NCBI GenBank assembly: GCA_030265685.1
Contig: JAJDGO010000005.1
Coordinates: 1-46,433 of the forward strand
Source of the DNA: Bacteroidales bacterium OttesenSCG-928-M11
GTDB lineage: Bacteria; Bacteroidota; Bacteroidia; Bacteroidales; Azobacteroidaceae
Length of the DNA: 46,433 nucleotides
Reading direction: 5' to 3'
Below are positions 17,518 through 26,799 of the stretch, piece after piece (the first letter of the stretch is position 1; each line of letters begins with the position of its first letter). Both the position numbers and the translations under genes were made by a program. The notes beneath the pieces were generated by a model, which did not search any database, was not told the origin of the DNA, and was given only the letters and a program-made list of their open reading frames with translations.

Positions 17518-17814
17518 CTATCTGGCTTTAATTATTTCTTCTTTTAGAACATCTTTGTTTACAACTCCCGAAACTCGCCAAACGGCTTCTCCTTTTTGAA
17601 ATATAATAAATGTAGGAACTGCTTGTATCCTATATTTCAAGGCCAAAGATTCGTTCTTATCTATATCTATTTTTAGAATACGAGCTTTATTGTCAAGTTC
17701 CTTGCCAATTTCTTCAACAATAGGATGCATCATTTTACAAGGACCGCACCAAGTAGCATAGAAATCTACCAACACGGGCTTATCTCCATTAATAATATCT
17801 TTAAAACTTTCCAT
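17518..17814 (-). CDS. trxA: Thioredoxin
   Basis: A 98-residue cytoplasmic thioredoxin with active site WCGPCK (residues 22-27) and the cis-Pro loop AVPTF. It reduces protein disulfides with electrons from thioredoxin reductase, which is encoded nearby at 19600-20541. No signal peptide. It ends at a terminator and is separated from phoA by 128 bp, so it is probably transcribed on its own; no clear -7 box is visible. Confidence 0.93.
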   Translation of the reverse strand: MESFKDIINGDKPVLVDFYATWCGPCKMMHPIVEEIGKELDNKARILKIDIDKNESLALKYRIQAVPTFIIFQKGEAVWRVSGVVNKDVLKEEIIKAR

Positions 17815-17942
17815 GACTTCTTTTTTTATGTGTAAACAATCATCTTACAATAAATGTTGTAGTGATTAATAAAAATCCGTCCGAATTAATGTTTTTTAGT
17901 CAAAATCAGTATAAGCCTCATCGATAGTTCCTAAGTTTAGGA

Positions 17943-19595
17943 TCAAATCGTTTCTGTTACATTTCTCAATGACTGAGGAAGATAGAATGTATCGTTTTTA
18001 TCTACATAAATAATAACGGTATCTAACTTATATTCTTTCCCATTCTTAAGAATAATGTTGGTATTCGGGCGAATCTCCAACTTATTTTTTTTATGTTTAA
18101 CCGTTAAGCAAGGTTGGTTGTTTTTATCTGTTTCTATCTTGTAGTTATATCCTTCAAAAACAGTTGTATGTTTGGAAAAATACTCGGCAGTCAGATCTTG
18201 CAGATTAGTTTCTAATGCCAAAGATTGACAAAGATAGTGGTTCAGTTCTACGTTAGTTTTGTGTCCCATCAAACGATTGGGAGTCGGGTCATAAACTGCC
18301 AAGAAAACTTCTTCCCCTGTATGTCCTGTAGTAGTAAAACCAAAGCAAGTGTTTTTGTCCAATATATTAGCAACTACTTTTGTTAAGCTGGAACCATACA
18401 TTCGTTCTTCGTCCGATACTGTGCTTTTATTATAGTCTTTACATTTCAATATTTCTTCATACTCTTCGTCAGACAAAGCAATTCCTGTTAAATCATAAAC
18501 AACATCTTTCATCTTATCAGGCGAAGTATCGTGTAACTTGGCAATCAATCCAGGAATACTTGTCTTGAATTGTGATATATTGGCAAACAACTGATCTTTT
18601 GTTAAAGTAGTATATCCCGGACACTTGCGCGAACCAATACTAATACCGCTATTGCCATGATCAGGAACTATTACCACAATAGTTTCTCCGTTTTCTTTGG
18701 CAAAGTCGAAAGCGACTCCACAAGCTTGATCAAATGCCAACATATCATGTATAATTGCGGCCGCATCATTGGCATGGGCAGCCCAATCTATTTTACTTCC
18801 TTCTACCATTAGAAAGAAACCATTCTCATTTTTTGATAGAAGTTCGATCGCTTTCGTTGTCATTTCTGCAATGGAAGGCTCCTTTAATGGATTTCTATCT
18901 ATTTCATAATCCATATCTTTCTCATTAAATAGAGCCCACATCTTTTCTCCTTCGTAAGATTGGAAGTTCATATCGTTAAGAAAACATTGATAGCCTTCTG
19001 CCGACAAATATTCTTTCATCGGAGTTGTAAAAAGAGAAGCTCCCCCTCCTATTACAACATCCAAACCATTGTGAACCATTTGTGGCGCAATCCAATTATA
19101 TTTGCCACGATTATAAGAATGAGCTGCACAATCGGCCGGAGTAGCGTGAGGAAACTCACAAGTAAAAACCAAACCGGTTGCTTTATTTTGAGTAAGTCGA
19201 GCCGCTTCGAGGACAGTTATCAAAGGTTGATAAGCCATCGAAGGGTCAAGAGGTATAATATCATTTTCCGAATCGGCAACCGGATAAGTAGAAACGTGTC
19301 CGGCACGGCTTGGTATTCCCGTCATAAAACAAGAAGTTGTAGGAGCCGAATCTCCGATTGGAGCATTAGAAGAAAAAGTTAATACCGTTCCGCAAAGATA
19401 AGGATCGATGTTTAGGTTTGTTATTTCCGGATTATTATAACGCTGATACCAACGAGCCGAAGAAACCGTAGCCAAAGATGTTCCGTCCGGAATCATCAAT
19501 ATTACATTCTTGATATTCTTCTCTTGTGCCCATGCTGAGCAAAAGGTAAACAAGGCCAATAATATCGCAAAAAACGACAAACTTACTTTTTTCAT
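17943..19595 (-). CDS. Periplasmic alkaline phosphatase
   Basis: A 550-residue alkaline phosphatase of the PhoA family. Signal peptide residues 1-23 (FTFCSAWA-QE). Metal Asp in IPDGTS (Asp37); nucleophilic Ser in GDSAPTTS (Ser83); metal-binding EGSKIDWAAHANDAAA (Glu, Asp, His) and VPDHGNSG; late His in TTGHTGEE. It hydrolyses phosphate monoesters in the periplasm. It starts 4 nt after the trxB stop, placing it last in ftsK-lolA-trxB-phoA. This is an unusual setting for a phosphatase normally tied to phosphate starvation; no Pho-box-like site is visible. Confidence 0.9.
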   Translation of the reverse strand: MKKVSLSFFAILLALFTFCSAWAQEKNIKNVILMIPDGTSLATVSSARWYQRYNNPEITNLNIDPYLCGTVLTFSSNAPIGDSAPTTSCFMTGIPSRAGHVSTYPVADSENDIIPLDPSMAYQPLITVLEAARLTQNKATGLVFTCEFPHATPADCAAHSYNRGKYNWIAPQMVHNGLDVVIGGGASLFTTPMKEYLSAEGYQCFLNDMNFQSYEGEKMWALFNEKDMDYEIDRNPLKEPSIAEMTTKAIELLSKNENGFFLMVEGSKIDWAAHANDAAAIIHDMLAFDQACGVAFDFAKENGETIVVIVPDHGNSGISIGSRKCPGYTTLTKDQLFANISQFKTSIPGLIAKLHDTSPDKMKDVVYDLTGIALSDEEYEEILKCKDYNKSTVSDEERMYGSSLTKVVANILDKNTCFGFTTTGHTGEEVFLAVYDPTPNRLMGHKTNVELNHYLCQSLALETNLQDLTAEYFSKHTTVFEGYNYKIETDKNNQPCLTVKHKKNKLEIRPNTNIILKNGKEYKLDTVIIYVDKNDTFYLPQSLRNVTETI

Positions 19596-19599
19596 TTTC

Positions 19600-20541
19600 T
19601 TATTCTATTGAGTTTAAATATCTTTCGGTTTCGATAGCTGCAATACATCCTGTTCCTGCTGCTACAATTGCTTGACGATAATTTGGATCAGCAACATCTC
19701 CTGCCGCAAATACTCCAGGAATACTGGTACGAGTAGTTCCCCACAGAGTTTTAATAAAACCATTTTCGTCCAAGTCTAAATAATTTTTGAAAATATTTGT
19801 ATTCGGCTTGTGTCCTATAGCTAAGAAAAAGCCATCGATAGGCAAATCAAATTTTTCTTCATCAGCTTCTCCTTGATTGCGCACAAAATGTCCTCCTTCC
19901 AAGAACTCTTCTCCGTACAATCCTAAAGTATTTGTTTTGTATAGAACCTCAATCTTCGGATGGTTTAATACACGGTCTTGCATAATTTGAGAGGCCCGCA
20001 TACAATCTTTTCTAATAACCATATACACTTTACTTGCCAAGCCAGCCAAATAAAGAGCTTCTTCGCAAGCCGAGTCTCCTCCTCCAACGATAGCAACTGT
20101 TTTTTTACGATAAAAGAAACCGTCACATGTAGCACAAGCCGAAACTCCTACTCCCATATACTTTGCTTCGTCTTTCAATCCTAAGTATTTAGCTGTTGCT
20201 CCTGTTGCGATAATCAACACATCTGTTTCTATTTCTTTTTCGCCATCTATTGTAACCTTGTATGGTTGTTTAGACAAGTCACAAGCAGTTGCAATACCTC
20301 GTCTCACTTCTGCGCCGAATCTTAGTGCTTGTTCTTTTAAGTCTTCCATCATTTGAGTTCCTGTTACTCCGGCAGGATAGCCCGGAAAATTTTCCACCTC
20401 AGTAGTTATGGTCAATTGTCCTCCCGGTTGTATCCCTTCATAAAGGATAGGATTCAAGTTAGCGCGAGAGGTATAGATAGCTGCCGTATAACCTGCCGGT
20501 CCGGAGCCTAGTATTAATACTTTTGTTTTTTCTTTATTCAT
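19600..20541 (-). CDS. trxB: Thioredoxin-disulfide reductase
   Basis: A 313-residue FAD/NADPH enzyme that reduces thioredoxin. FAD-binding GSGPAGYTAA (12-21), redox motif CATC at 136-139, NADPH-binding GGGDSACEEA, and C-terminal FAD motif AAGDVADPNYRQAIVAAGTG. Typical length. Its start overlaps the end of the LolA-like gene by 8 bp, which suggests translational coupling. Confidence 0.95.
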   Translation of the reverse strand: MNKEKTKVLILGSGPAGYTAAIYTSRANLNPILYEGIQPGGQLTITTEVENFPGYPAGVTGTQMMEDLKEQALRFGAEVRRGIATACDLSKQPYKVTIDGEKEIETDVLIIATGATAKYLGLKDEAKYMGVGVSACATCDGFFYRKKTVAIVGGGDSACEEALYLAGLASKVYMVIRKDCMRASQIMQDRVLNHPKIEVLYKTNTLGLYGEEFLEGGHFVRNQGEADEEKFDLPIDGFFLAIGHKPNTNIFKNYLDLDENGFIKTLWGTTRTSIPGVFAAGDVADPNYRQAIVAAGTGCIAAIETERYLNSIE

Positions 20542-21184
20542 TATTTCTCAAATCTATTACTTCAACATCTGGGTAATTATCGTTTTTAAATACAAAATGA
20601 TCACTCAAAAAATTTGTCTTAATGACATATTTATCTATATAAAAAATGTTTTTTACCCCATTTTTAAACTCAATTTCTATTTTGAAGATAAAGTAACTTT
20701 TAGTACTTATATCGACAAGTATACGTACAATATCTCCTTTATCATTTTTCGGATTAAGTTCTATTTCATAGACATCTCGGTTTTTTATATCCGTTTTCCG
20801 ACCAATATATTTCGCATTGCTTCCGGTTTTATATAAATCGAAGACCATGTTAGGGTTTAACATTCGGACATCTTCTTTCGAAGGATTCGAAATTGTTACT
20901 TCATCCCATTCTTTTTGTAAAGTCCATTGAGACGTTCCGTCAAACCATGATTCTAAGTCGGGCGTATCCAGATGAAATTTTTCGCCTTGCAAATCGATTT
21001 TTCCTTCAAAACTTTCGCTTGCTCCTTGATTCTTATCTTGAATATTCACAACAAAAGAGATCGAAGTATTCCCTGCATTTTGAAAAGCCTCTGCTGCTTT
21101 ATCCAAAATATCCTTTGCCTCTTGAGAGAAAGAAGAAAACACGCTCAAAGAAAGGCAAATAATTATAAAGAATAATCTTTTCAT
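20534..21184 (-). CDS. LolA-like outer membrane lipoprotein carrier
   Basis: A 216-residue periplasmic protein with signal peptide (residues 1-20, LSVFSSFS-QE). After it, a LolA-type fold pattern: ILDKAAEAFQNAGNTSISF, then VNIQDKNQGASESFEGKIDLQGEKFHLDTPDLESWFDGTSQW. LolA carries lipoproteins from the inner to the outer membrane. Lies 4 nt after ftsK, a linkage I recall from other Bacteroidales, and overlaps trxB by 8 bp. I leave the symbol blank because LolA-like paralogues exist. Confidence 0.8.
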   Translation of the reverse strand: MKRLFFIIICLSLSVFSSFSQEAKDILDKAAEAFQNAGNTSISFVVNIQDKNQGASESFEGKIDLQGEKFHLDTPDLESWFDGTSQWTLQKEWDEVTISNPSKEDVRMLNPNMVFDLYKTGSNAKYIGRKTDIKNRDVYEIELNPKNDKGDIVRILVDISTKSYFIFKIEIEFKNGVKNIFYIDKYVIKTNFLSDHFVFKNDNYPDVEVIDLRNNE

Positions 21185-21188
21185 CGAA

Positions 21189-23606
21189 TTATAATGTGTT
21201 AAATAATTGTTCCAAATGGTATTCGTCGGGGATATAAACTTCTCGAGCTTTGCTTCCTTGTGTAGGACCTACGATACCTGCGGCTTCTAATTGATCCATT
21301 AATCGGCCTGCCCTGTTGTATCCAATTTGAAACTTGCGTTGAATTAGTGAAGTAGATCCCTGTTGATGAATAACAATCAGGCGGGCTGCTTCTTCAAAAA
21401 GGGAATCTTTATTTGATAAGTCGACCGCTCCCGGAGCAGAACTTCCCCCATCTTCTCCAACATATTCGGGCAAAGGAAAGGCCGTTGGGTATCCTTGCTG
21501 GTTTCCTATGAACTTAGAAATACGTTCTACTTCCGGAGTATCAACGAAAGCGCACTGAACTCGTACCATATCTCCTCCTTGAGTAAAAAGTAAGTCGCCA
21601 CGACCAATTAGTTGATTAGCACCAGGACTGTCTAAGATTGTCCGGGAGTCTATCATTGCCATCACGCGGAAAGCAATCCGAGCCGGGAAGTTTGCTTTTA
21701 TCGTTCCGGTAATAATATTAGTTGTCGGGCGTTGTGTTGCAATTACCATATGTATTCCTACGGCACGGGCTTTTTGAGCAATCCGGGCGATAGGTAATTC
21801 TATTTCTTTTCCGGCTGTCATGATTAAGTCGCCAAACTCGTCAATTACGACTACGATATAAGGCATGAAACGATGTCCTTTATTAGGATTAAGTCGCCGG
21901 TTAATAAACTTATCGTTGTACTCTTTGACGTTTCTTACCCCTGCTTGGTTTAATAACGAGTAGCGATCGTCCATTTCTTTTGTCAAAGAATTAAGAGTAT
22001 GTACTACTTTCGTAAAGTCAGTTATAATAGCATTCCCCTCGTCCGGCAATTTTGCTAAGAAATGTTTTTCAATAACCGAGTAAATACTAAACTCAACCAT
22101 TTTCGGGTCTACCAAAACAAACTTCAACTCTGCCGGATGTTTCTTGTAAAGAAGAGAAGTTATAGCCGCATTCAGCCCGACTGACTTTCCTTGTCCGGTT
22201 GCTCCCGCAACCAGTAGGTGAGGAAGTTTTGCCAAATCGACCATAAACACTTCGTTTGTGATTGTTTTTCCCAATGCCAAGGGGAGTTCCATTTCTGATT
22301 CTTGGTATTTTTTCGAAGCAATAATGGAATGCATCGATACCATTTGCGGATCTTTGTTTGGAACCTCTATCCCAATAGTTCCTTTTCCGGGCATCGGAGC
22401 AATAATCCGGATACCTAAAGCAGCTAAACTCATGGCAATATCATCTTCTAAATTTCGAATTTTTGAGATACGGACACCATCTTCCGGTACTATTTCGTAG
22501 AGAGTGATTGTTGGGCCAACCGTTGCTTTTATTGTTTTGATACGAATACTAAACTTTTCGAGCGTTTGGATAATCTTATTTTTATTTTCATTTTGCTCTT
22601 CCATGTCGATTTGATTATCCTTTATATCATATTTCTTTAGAAGATCGAGAGAAGGAAGGTTATAGTGAGCCAAATCAAGCGTCGGATCGAACAATCCTAA
22701 TTCTTCAACCAACTCGTTTGGTTCTTCTTCTTGAACAAGATTCGGCTTTGGATTATCATTTTTTGGCTCAATATAGTCATCTTCCGGAGCGATAATCACC
22801 TCGAAAGAATCTTCGTTTTTGTTTTCTTCGACAAAAGGTTCTTTCTTGTTTTGGTCTTCAACCACAAGTATTGTCGTTTTAGTTTCGAGCGGAACAAAAT
22901 CTTCTTCTTCATCTTTCTGAACCGGTTCTTTTTTTGTTTTCGGTTTTTTGTTCGAGTTATCTCTTTTTGTCCACTTAAAAAACTTACCCCATTTCGGACT
23001 TGCTTGCAAACGGTTCAGAAAAGGAATTGTTTTGGGTGTAACCAATATCATAACCAGGATAAAAGTGATTACAAGTACGAGAAATGCACCGGGCAATCCT
23101 AACTGATTACTCAACCAATCGGAGACAATCAAACCATGTTTTCCGCCAATATATACTGCCGATTCTTCAAACGCCCAACCAAAGAAGAAAGAAAGAGCCA
23201 CCGAAGTCCATATAGTAAGCAAAGAAAAAATAATAAAACTCTTCATCAATGGCGAGTATCGGGCTTTCATCAGCCGAAGTCCTGCCATAACTAAGAAGGC
23301 AAGCAAAAAGAACATCGAAAGGCCAAAGCATTCATTCATCAGATAGTTACTAAGAATAGCTCCTCTTGCTCCTGTCCAATTTTCGGCATGTTCTATTGGA
23401 GCACCACTTTCTATGCGACTTTGGTCGGCAGCACCCGTAAAAAAGAACGAAATCATTGCGATAGTTGCATAAACTGCAAAGGCAAGTACGATTACTCCTA
23501 CAAAATAATGGGTAGAACTACTTTTTATAAAGTCTTTCCACTTGGGCAAGATACTAAGACCATCCTTTTGTTTTTCCTCTTTTACTGCTAATTTTCTTTT
23601 AACCAT
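21189..23606 (-). CDS. ftsK: DNA translocase FtsK/SpoIIIE
   Basis: An 805-residue membrane-anchored motor that clears chromosome termini from the closing septum. Four or so transmembrane segments lie in the first ~190 residues, then an acidic/Lys linker (about 200-310). The motor domain has Walker A GATGQGKSVG (near 470), Walker B VVVIDEFGDLI and ATQRPTTNIITG. The C-terminal winged-helix gamma domain (about 735-805) holds QRKFQIGYNRAGRLMDQLE. The frame extends to 23660, but that TTG is the -33 element of its promoter, so I place the start at ATG 23606 (MVKRKLAV). First gene of ftsK-lolA-trxB-phoA. Confidence 0.94.
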   Translation of the reverse strand: MVKRKLAVKEEKQKDGLSILPKWKDFIKSSSTHYFVGVIVLAFAVYATIAMISFFFTGAADQSRIESGAPIEHAENWTGARGAILSNYLMNECFGLSMFFLLAFLVMAGLRLMKARYSPLMKSFIIFSLLTIWTSVALSFFFGWAFEESAVYIGGKHGLIVSDWLSNQLGLPGAFLVLVITFILVMILVTPKTIPFLNRLQASPKWGKFFKWTKRDNSNKKPKTKKEPVQKDEEEDFVPLETKTTILVVEDQNKKEPFVEENKNEDSFEVIIAPEDDYIEPKNDNPKPNLVQEEEPNELVEELGLFDPTLDLAHYNLPSLDLLKKYDIKDNQIDMEEQNENKNKIIQTLEKFSIRIKTIKATVGPTITLYEIVPEDGVRISKIRNLEDDIAMSLAALGIRIIAPMPGKGTIGIEVPNKDPQMVSMHSIIASKKYQESEMELPLALGKTITNEVFMVDLAKLPHLLVAGATGQGKSVGLNAAITSLLYKKHPAELKFVLVDPKMVEFSIYSVIEKHFLAKLPDEGNAIITDFTKVVHTLNSLTKEMDDRYSLLNQAGVRNVKEYNDKFINRRLNPNKGHRFMPYIVVVIDEFGDLIMTAGKEIELPIARIAQKARAVGIHMVIATQRPTTNIITGTIKANFPARIAFRVMAMIDSRTILDSPGANQLIGRGDLLFTQGGDMVRVQCAFVDTPEVERISKFIGNQQGYPTAFPLPEYVGEDGGSSAPGAVDLSNKDSLFEEAARLIVIHQQGSTSLIQRKFQIGYNRAGRLMDQLEAAGIVGPTQGSKAREVYIPDEYHLEQLFNTL

Positions 23607-23630
23607 CGAATACTTTCCTTTAGAAACGTA

Positions 23631-23638
23631 CAAAGTTA
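23631..23638 (-). promoter_or_regulatory. Bacteroidota promoter for ftsK
   Basis: The minus strand reads TAACTTTG, matching TAnnTTTG, with TTG (plus-strand CAA at 23658-23660) exactly 19 bp upstream. This fits the primary sigma consensus well and shows that the longer ftsK frame cannot be fully transcribed. Confidence 0.8.
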
Positions 23639-23807
23639 CAAATAATTTATGAACCCACAAGATCGAAAAAGGAATAGCTAAACTTAAACAAGTCGCATTT
23701 TATTTACAAAAAAATACCGATATGCAAGTCGTTTCGAAGCCCGATTTCGACAAGATAAATAGAAGAGTTTTAGATCTTTCTTGGATTCTTCGTCAATGCT
23801 TCCTAAT

Positions 23808-23910
23808 TTGTTTGTCAAAAAGATTTAATAACTTGACTTATTTTCTGTACAGAAAATGAAACTTTTCTGTACAGAAAACTTTAAAAAGATTTAGTCTTTT
23901 GTTCAGAATA
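23808..23910. repeat. 22-bp-period dyad array C (between ftsK and proS)
   Basis: Two copies of the perfect palindrome TTTTCTGTACAGAAAA at 23841-23856 and 23863-23878, exactly 22 nt apart. In the register of the other arrays the 15-mers start at 23808, 23830 (AACTTGACTTATTTT), 23852 (GAAAATGAAACTTTT), 23874 (GAAAACTTTAAAAAG) and 23896, with linkers ATTTAAT, CTGTACA, CTGTACA and ATTTAGT. The flanks of this 405-bp gap (23661-23807) hold nothing else I recognise, apart from the ftsK promoter on one side and the proS promoter on the other. Confidence 0.8.
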
Positions 23911-23975
23911 GCCGGAAACCCGATTCATCTTCTTGCTTTTTTGTTTTAAAAGTTTGAATCACTTCGGTTTTTTCT

Positions 23976-23983
23976 TACTTTTG
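23976..23983 (+). promoter_or_regulatory. Bacteroidota promoter for proS
   Basis: TACTTTTG matches TAnnTTTG, with TTTG at 23953-23956 exactly 19 bp upstream as the -33 element. It lies 28 nt before ATG 24012. Confidence 0.8.
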
Positions 23984-24011
23984 TACTCTCATTAACAAAT
24001 AAATTTAGGCA

Positions 24012-25493
24012 ATGGCGAATGAAATAAAAGAATTGACAAAAAGAGAAGTCAATTACTCTCAATGGTATAATGATTTGGTAATCAAAGCTGATTTGGCAGA
24101 AAACTCGGCTGTTCGCGGATGTATGGTAATAAAACCGTATGGTTACGCTATTTGGGAAAAAATACAACGTCAACTTGACGATATGTTCAAAGAAACAGGT
24201 CACGTAAATGCTTATTTTCCACTCTTAATTCCAAAATCTTTTTTGAGCCGCGAAGCAGATCATGTGGAAGGTTTTGCGAAAGAATGTGCCGTTGTAACGC
24301 ATTATCGCCTAAAAAACGATCCCGAAGGAGGAGGAGTTATTGTTGATCCGGAAGCTAAATTAGAAGAAGAATTGATCATTCGTCCTACTTCCGAGACAAT
24401 TATTTGGAATACTTACCGCAGTTGGATACAATCGTATCGCGATTTACCTATATTAATTAATCAATGGGCCAATGTAATGCGATGGGAAATGAGGACAAGA
24501 TTGTTCCTTAGAACTGCCGAATTTTTGTGGCAAGAGGGACATACGGCTCATGCTACCAAAGAAGAAGCAGTAGAAGAAACAACAAAAATGCTGAACGTAT
24601 ACGCCGACTTTGCAGAAAATTACTTAGCCTTGCCCGTTTTAAAAGGAGTAAAAACAGCCAGCGAACGATTTGCCGGAGCATTAGATACTTATTGTATCGA
24701 AGCTTTGATGCAAGACGGAAAAGCTTTACAAGCCGGAACATCTCACTTTCTTGGACAAAATTTCGCAAAAGCTTTCGATGTTCAATTTTTAAACAACGAA
24801 GGTAAACGAGAATATGTTTGGTCTACTTCATGGGGAGTTTCGACTCGCTTAATGGGAGCTTTAATCATGGCACACTCAGACGACAATGGTTTGGTATTAC
24901 CTCCTAAGCTTGCTCCTTTCCAAGTAGTAATCGTTCCAATATATAAAAATGAAGAAGGACTTGCTTTGATCAACGAAAAAGTAGCAAGCATTACTAAAGA
25001 ACTAAAAGACTTGGGCGTAAGCGTAAAATACGACAATGCGACCAACAAAAAGCCGGGTTGGAAGTTTGCCGAATACGAATTGAAGGGAGTTCCCGTACGT
25101 TTAGCAATGGGAGCACGAGATTTGGAAAACGGCACAATAGAAGTTGCCCGCCGGGATACTTTAACAAAAGAAACAGTTTCGATAGAAGGAATTGCTCAAT
25201 ACATAAAAAATCTGCTGGAAGAAATACAACTTAATATTTTCCAAAAAGCATTGAAGTTCAGAGAAGAAAGTACTGTAGCCGTTGATACGTACGAAGAATT
25301 CAAAGAACAAATAGAAAAAGGCGGATTTGTTCTTGCTCATTGGGATGGAACAGCAGAAACCGAAGAACGTATCAAAGAAGAAACAAAAGCAACTATTCGT
25401 TGTATCCCTCTAAATAACGATAAAACTCCGGGCGTAGACATGCTTACCGGAAAACCATCCGTACAACGCGTTGTGTTTGCCCGTTCTTATTGA
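24012..25493 (+). CDS. proS: Prolyl-tRNA synthetase (short, archaeal/eukaryote-like form)
   Basis: A 493-residue class II synthetase that charges tRNA-Pro. It lacks the inserted editing domain of the E. coli-type enzyme and ends in the C-terminal zinc-like/Tyr tail (VVFARSY), as in the archaeal/eukaryote-like type. Class II features: [10 protein letters not shown] (motif 1 region), [23 protein letters not shown], motif 2 around [25 protein letters not shown], and the motif 3 region [22 protein letters not shown]. Its TGA overlaps the yigZ ATG (TGATG). A 22-bp dyad array lies upstream. Confidence 0.95.
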   Translation: MANEIKELTKREVNYSQWYNDLVIKADLAENSAVRGCMVIKPYGYAIWEKIQRQLDDMFKETGHVNAYFPLLIPKSFLSREADHVEGFAKECAVVTHYRLKNDPEGGGVIVDPEAKLEEELIIRPTSETIIWNTYRSWIQSYRDLPILINQWANVMRWEMRTRLFLRTAEFLWQEGHTAHATKEEAVEETTKMLNVYADFAENYLALPVLKGVKTASERFAGALDTYCIEALMQDGKALQAGTSHFLGQNFAKAFDVQFLNNEGKREYVWSTSWGVSTRLMGALIMAHSDDNGLVLPPKLAPFQVVIVPIYKNEEGLALINEKVASITKELKDLGVSVKYDNATNKKPGWKFAEYELKGVPVRLAMGARDLENGTIEVARRDTLTKETVSIEGIAQYIKNLLEEIQLNIFQKALKFREESTVAVDTYEEFKEQIEKGGFVLAHWDGTAETEERIKEETKATIRCIPLNNDKTPGVDMLTGKPSVQRVVFARSY

Positions 25494-26086
25494 TGGATAA
25501 CTACAAAACAATAGCCTGTAAATCGGAAGGATATTTTACAGAACAACGAAGTAAATTTATATCTTTCGCTATTCCTATCGAAAAAGTAGAAGAAGTTAAG
25601 GATATTGTTGATAGTTATCGAAAAGAATATTATGATGCCCGGCACGTTTGCTGGGCATACATGATTGGACATGAACGGAATATTTTCAGAGCAAACGATG
25701 ATGGCGAGCCATCTTCAACGGCAGGAAAACCAATTCTGGGCGTTATTAACTCAAACGAATTAACGAACATCTTGATTATTGTTGTCCGTTATTTTGGCGG
25801 AGTAAAATTAGGCACAAGCGGACTAATTGTATCTTATCGAGCTGCAGCACAAGATGCGGTAGAAAAATCAAACATCATAGAAAAAACCGTTGACGAAGAG
25901 GTAACTATTCTTTTTGAATATCCCTTCCTGAATGGTATTATGAAGGTCGTGAAAGACTTTCAACCGCAGATAGTTGCCCAACAATTCGACATGGATTGTG
26001 AAATGACATTGCGTATCCGGCAAAGTAAGATGGAAGAATTGAAAAACAAATTACTAAAGATAGACTCAACAAGAATAAAAAAATAA
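25493..26086 (+). CDS. YigZ/IMPACT family protein
   Basis: A 197-residue member of the YigZ/IMPACT (UPF0029) family. The diagnostic segments are RSKFISFAIP, YYDARHVCWAYMIG, the signature DDGEPSSTAGKPILGVI and VVRYFGGVKLGTSGLIVSYR. The eukaryotic homologue IMPACT binds GCN1 in translation control; the bacterial role is unclear. The frame can be read from TTG 25490, but ATG 25493 overlaps the proS stop as TGATG and gives the natural MDNYK start. Co-translated with proS. Confidence 0.88.
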   Translation: MDNYKTIACKSEGYFTEQRSKFISFAIPIEKVEEVKDIVDSYRKEYYDARHVCWAYMIGHERNIFRANDDGEPSSTAGKPILGVINSNELTNILIIVVRYFGGVKLGTSGLIVSYRAAAQDAVEKSNIIEKTVDEEVTILFEYPFLNGIMKVVKDFQPQIVAQQFDMDCEMTLRIRQSKMEELKNKLLKIDSTRIKK

Positions 26087-26093
26087 GCAAAGC

Positions 26094-26780
26094 ATGAAAA
26101 AGTCATTACCTATAACAGCAGTCGCATTGCTTCTATTACTATTTTCCTCGTGCGAAAAGAAAAATCCCCTGTTGGATGGCGTAGAAGTAGTTTTACAAAA
26201 ATACATCGATCTCGAACTAATCGAATCGGATACTGTACAGATTGACAACATGCAGTTTTTCTTTCCTGCCAACAATCACGAAGAAGGGACCTATTATATC
26301 ATTAGCGACAACGTGCTTGCCCCTGCAGAATTATCGAACGGAATATCTATTTACCTCGACGAAAACGGAGTAAGAGGAACTATTACTGACAATCGACTCA
26401 TAATTGGGGGCAATTCGGCAAACGATGCTTATCAACAACTACGAGATAACTTACTTCCGCTAAAAATACAACTGAAAGAACTAACTTTAAACTACGAAGC
26501 CGAACGAAAAAACAAAGCCGAACCGTTTCCTTCGGAGCGAATAGTTTTCTGGGAAGGGCAATTCAAAGAAATATTCGACCAGCAAATTTATTTATGGGAA
26601 AAATATTTTGCCGAAAATCTTTGGCATCCTTTGGGAGAAGACGTATTTCTGTACGACTTTGATTATGAAACCGTACTCAAAGAAGAGCCGGATGTTATCA
26701 AACGAATTTTATCTTATGCCGAAGATACATTCCTTTCCCGTCCCGAGATTTTTGAAATCTTGTTAATCTCGGAGCAATAA
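26094..26780 (+). CDS. Hypothetical lipoprotein
   Basis: A 228-residue lipoprotein: signal peptide with lipobox LLFSSC (Cys about residue 20), then EKKN. The rest is acidic with many Glu/Asp/Tyr and no motif I recognise. It has a possible beta region (about 40-120) and a helical segment with ELTLNYEAERKNKAEPFPSERI. It starts 7 nt after yigZ, so it is the last gene of proS-yigZ-lipoprotein. It converges with the minus-strand methyltransferase 19 bp later. Confidence 0.65.
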   Translation: MKKSLPITAVALLLLLFSSCEKKNPLLDGVEVVLQKYIDLELIESDTVQIDNMQFFFPANNHEEGTYYIISDNVLAPAELSNGISIYLDENGVRGTITDNRLIIGGNSANDAYQQLRDNLLPLKIQLKELTLNYEAERKNKAEPFPSERIVFWEGQFKEIFDQQIYLWEKYFAENLWHPLGEDVFLYDFDYETVLKEEPDVIKRILSYAEDTFLSRPEIFEILLISEQ

Positions 26781-26799
26781 TAAGAAAAAAATTAAATAA

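Noticed and set aside
23607-23660. N-terminal extension of ftsK starting at TTG 23660
   Set aside because: That TTG is the -33 element, and the -7 box TAACTTTG (23631-23638) lies inside the extension, so it is not fully transcribed; ATG 23606 is used.
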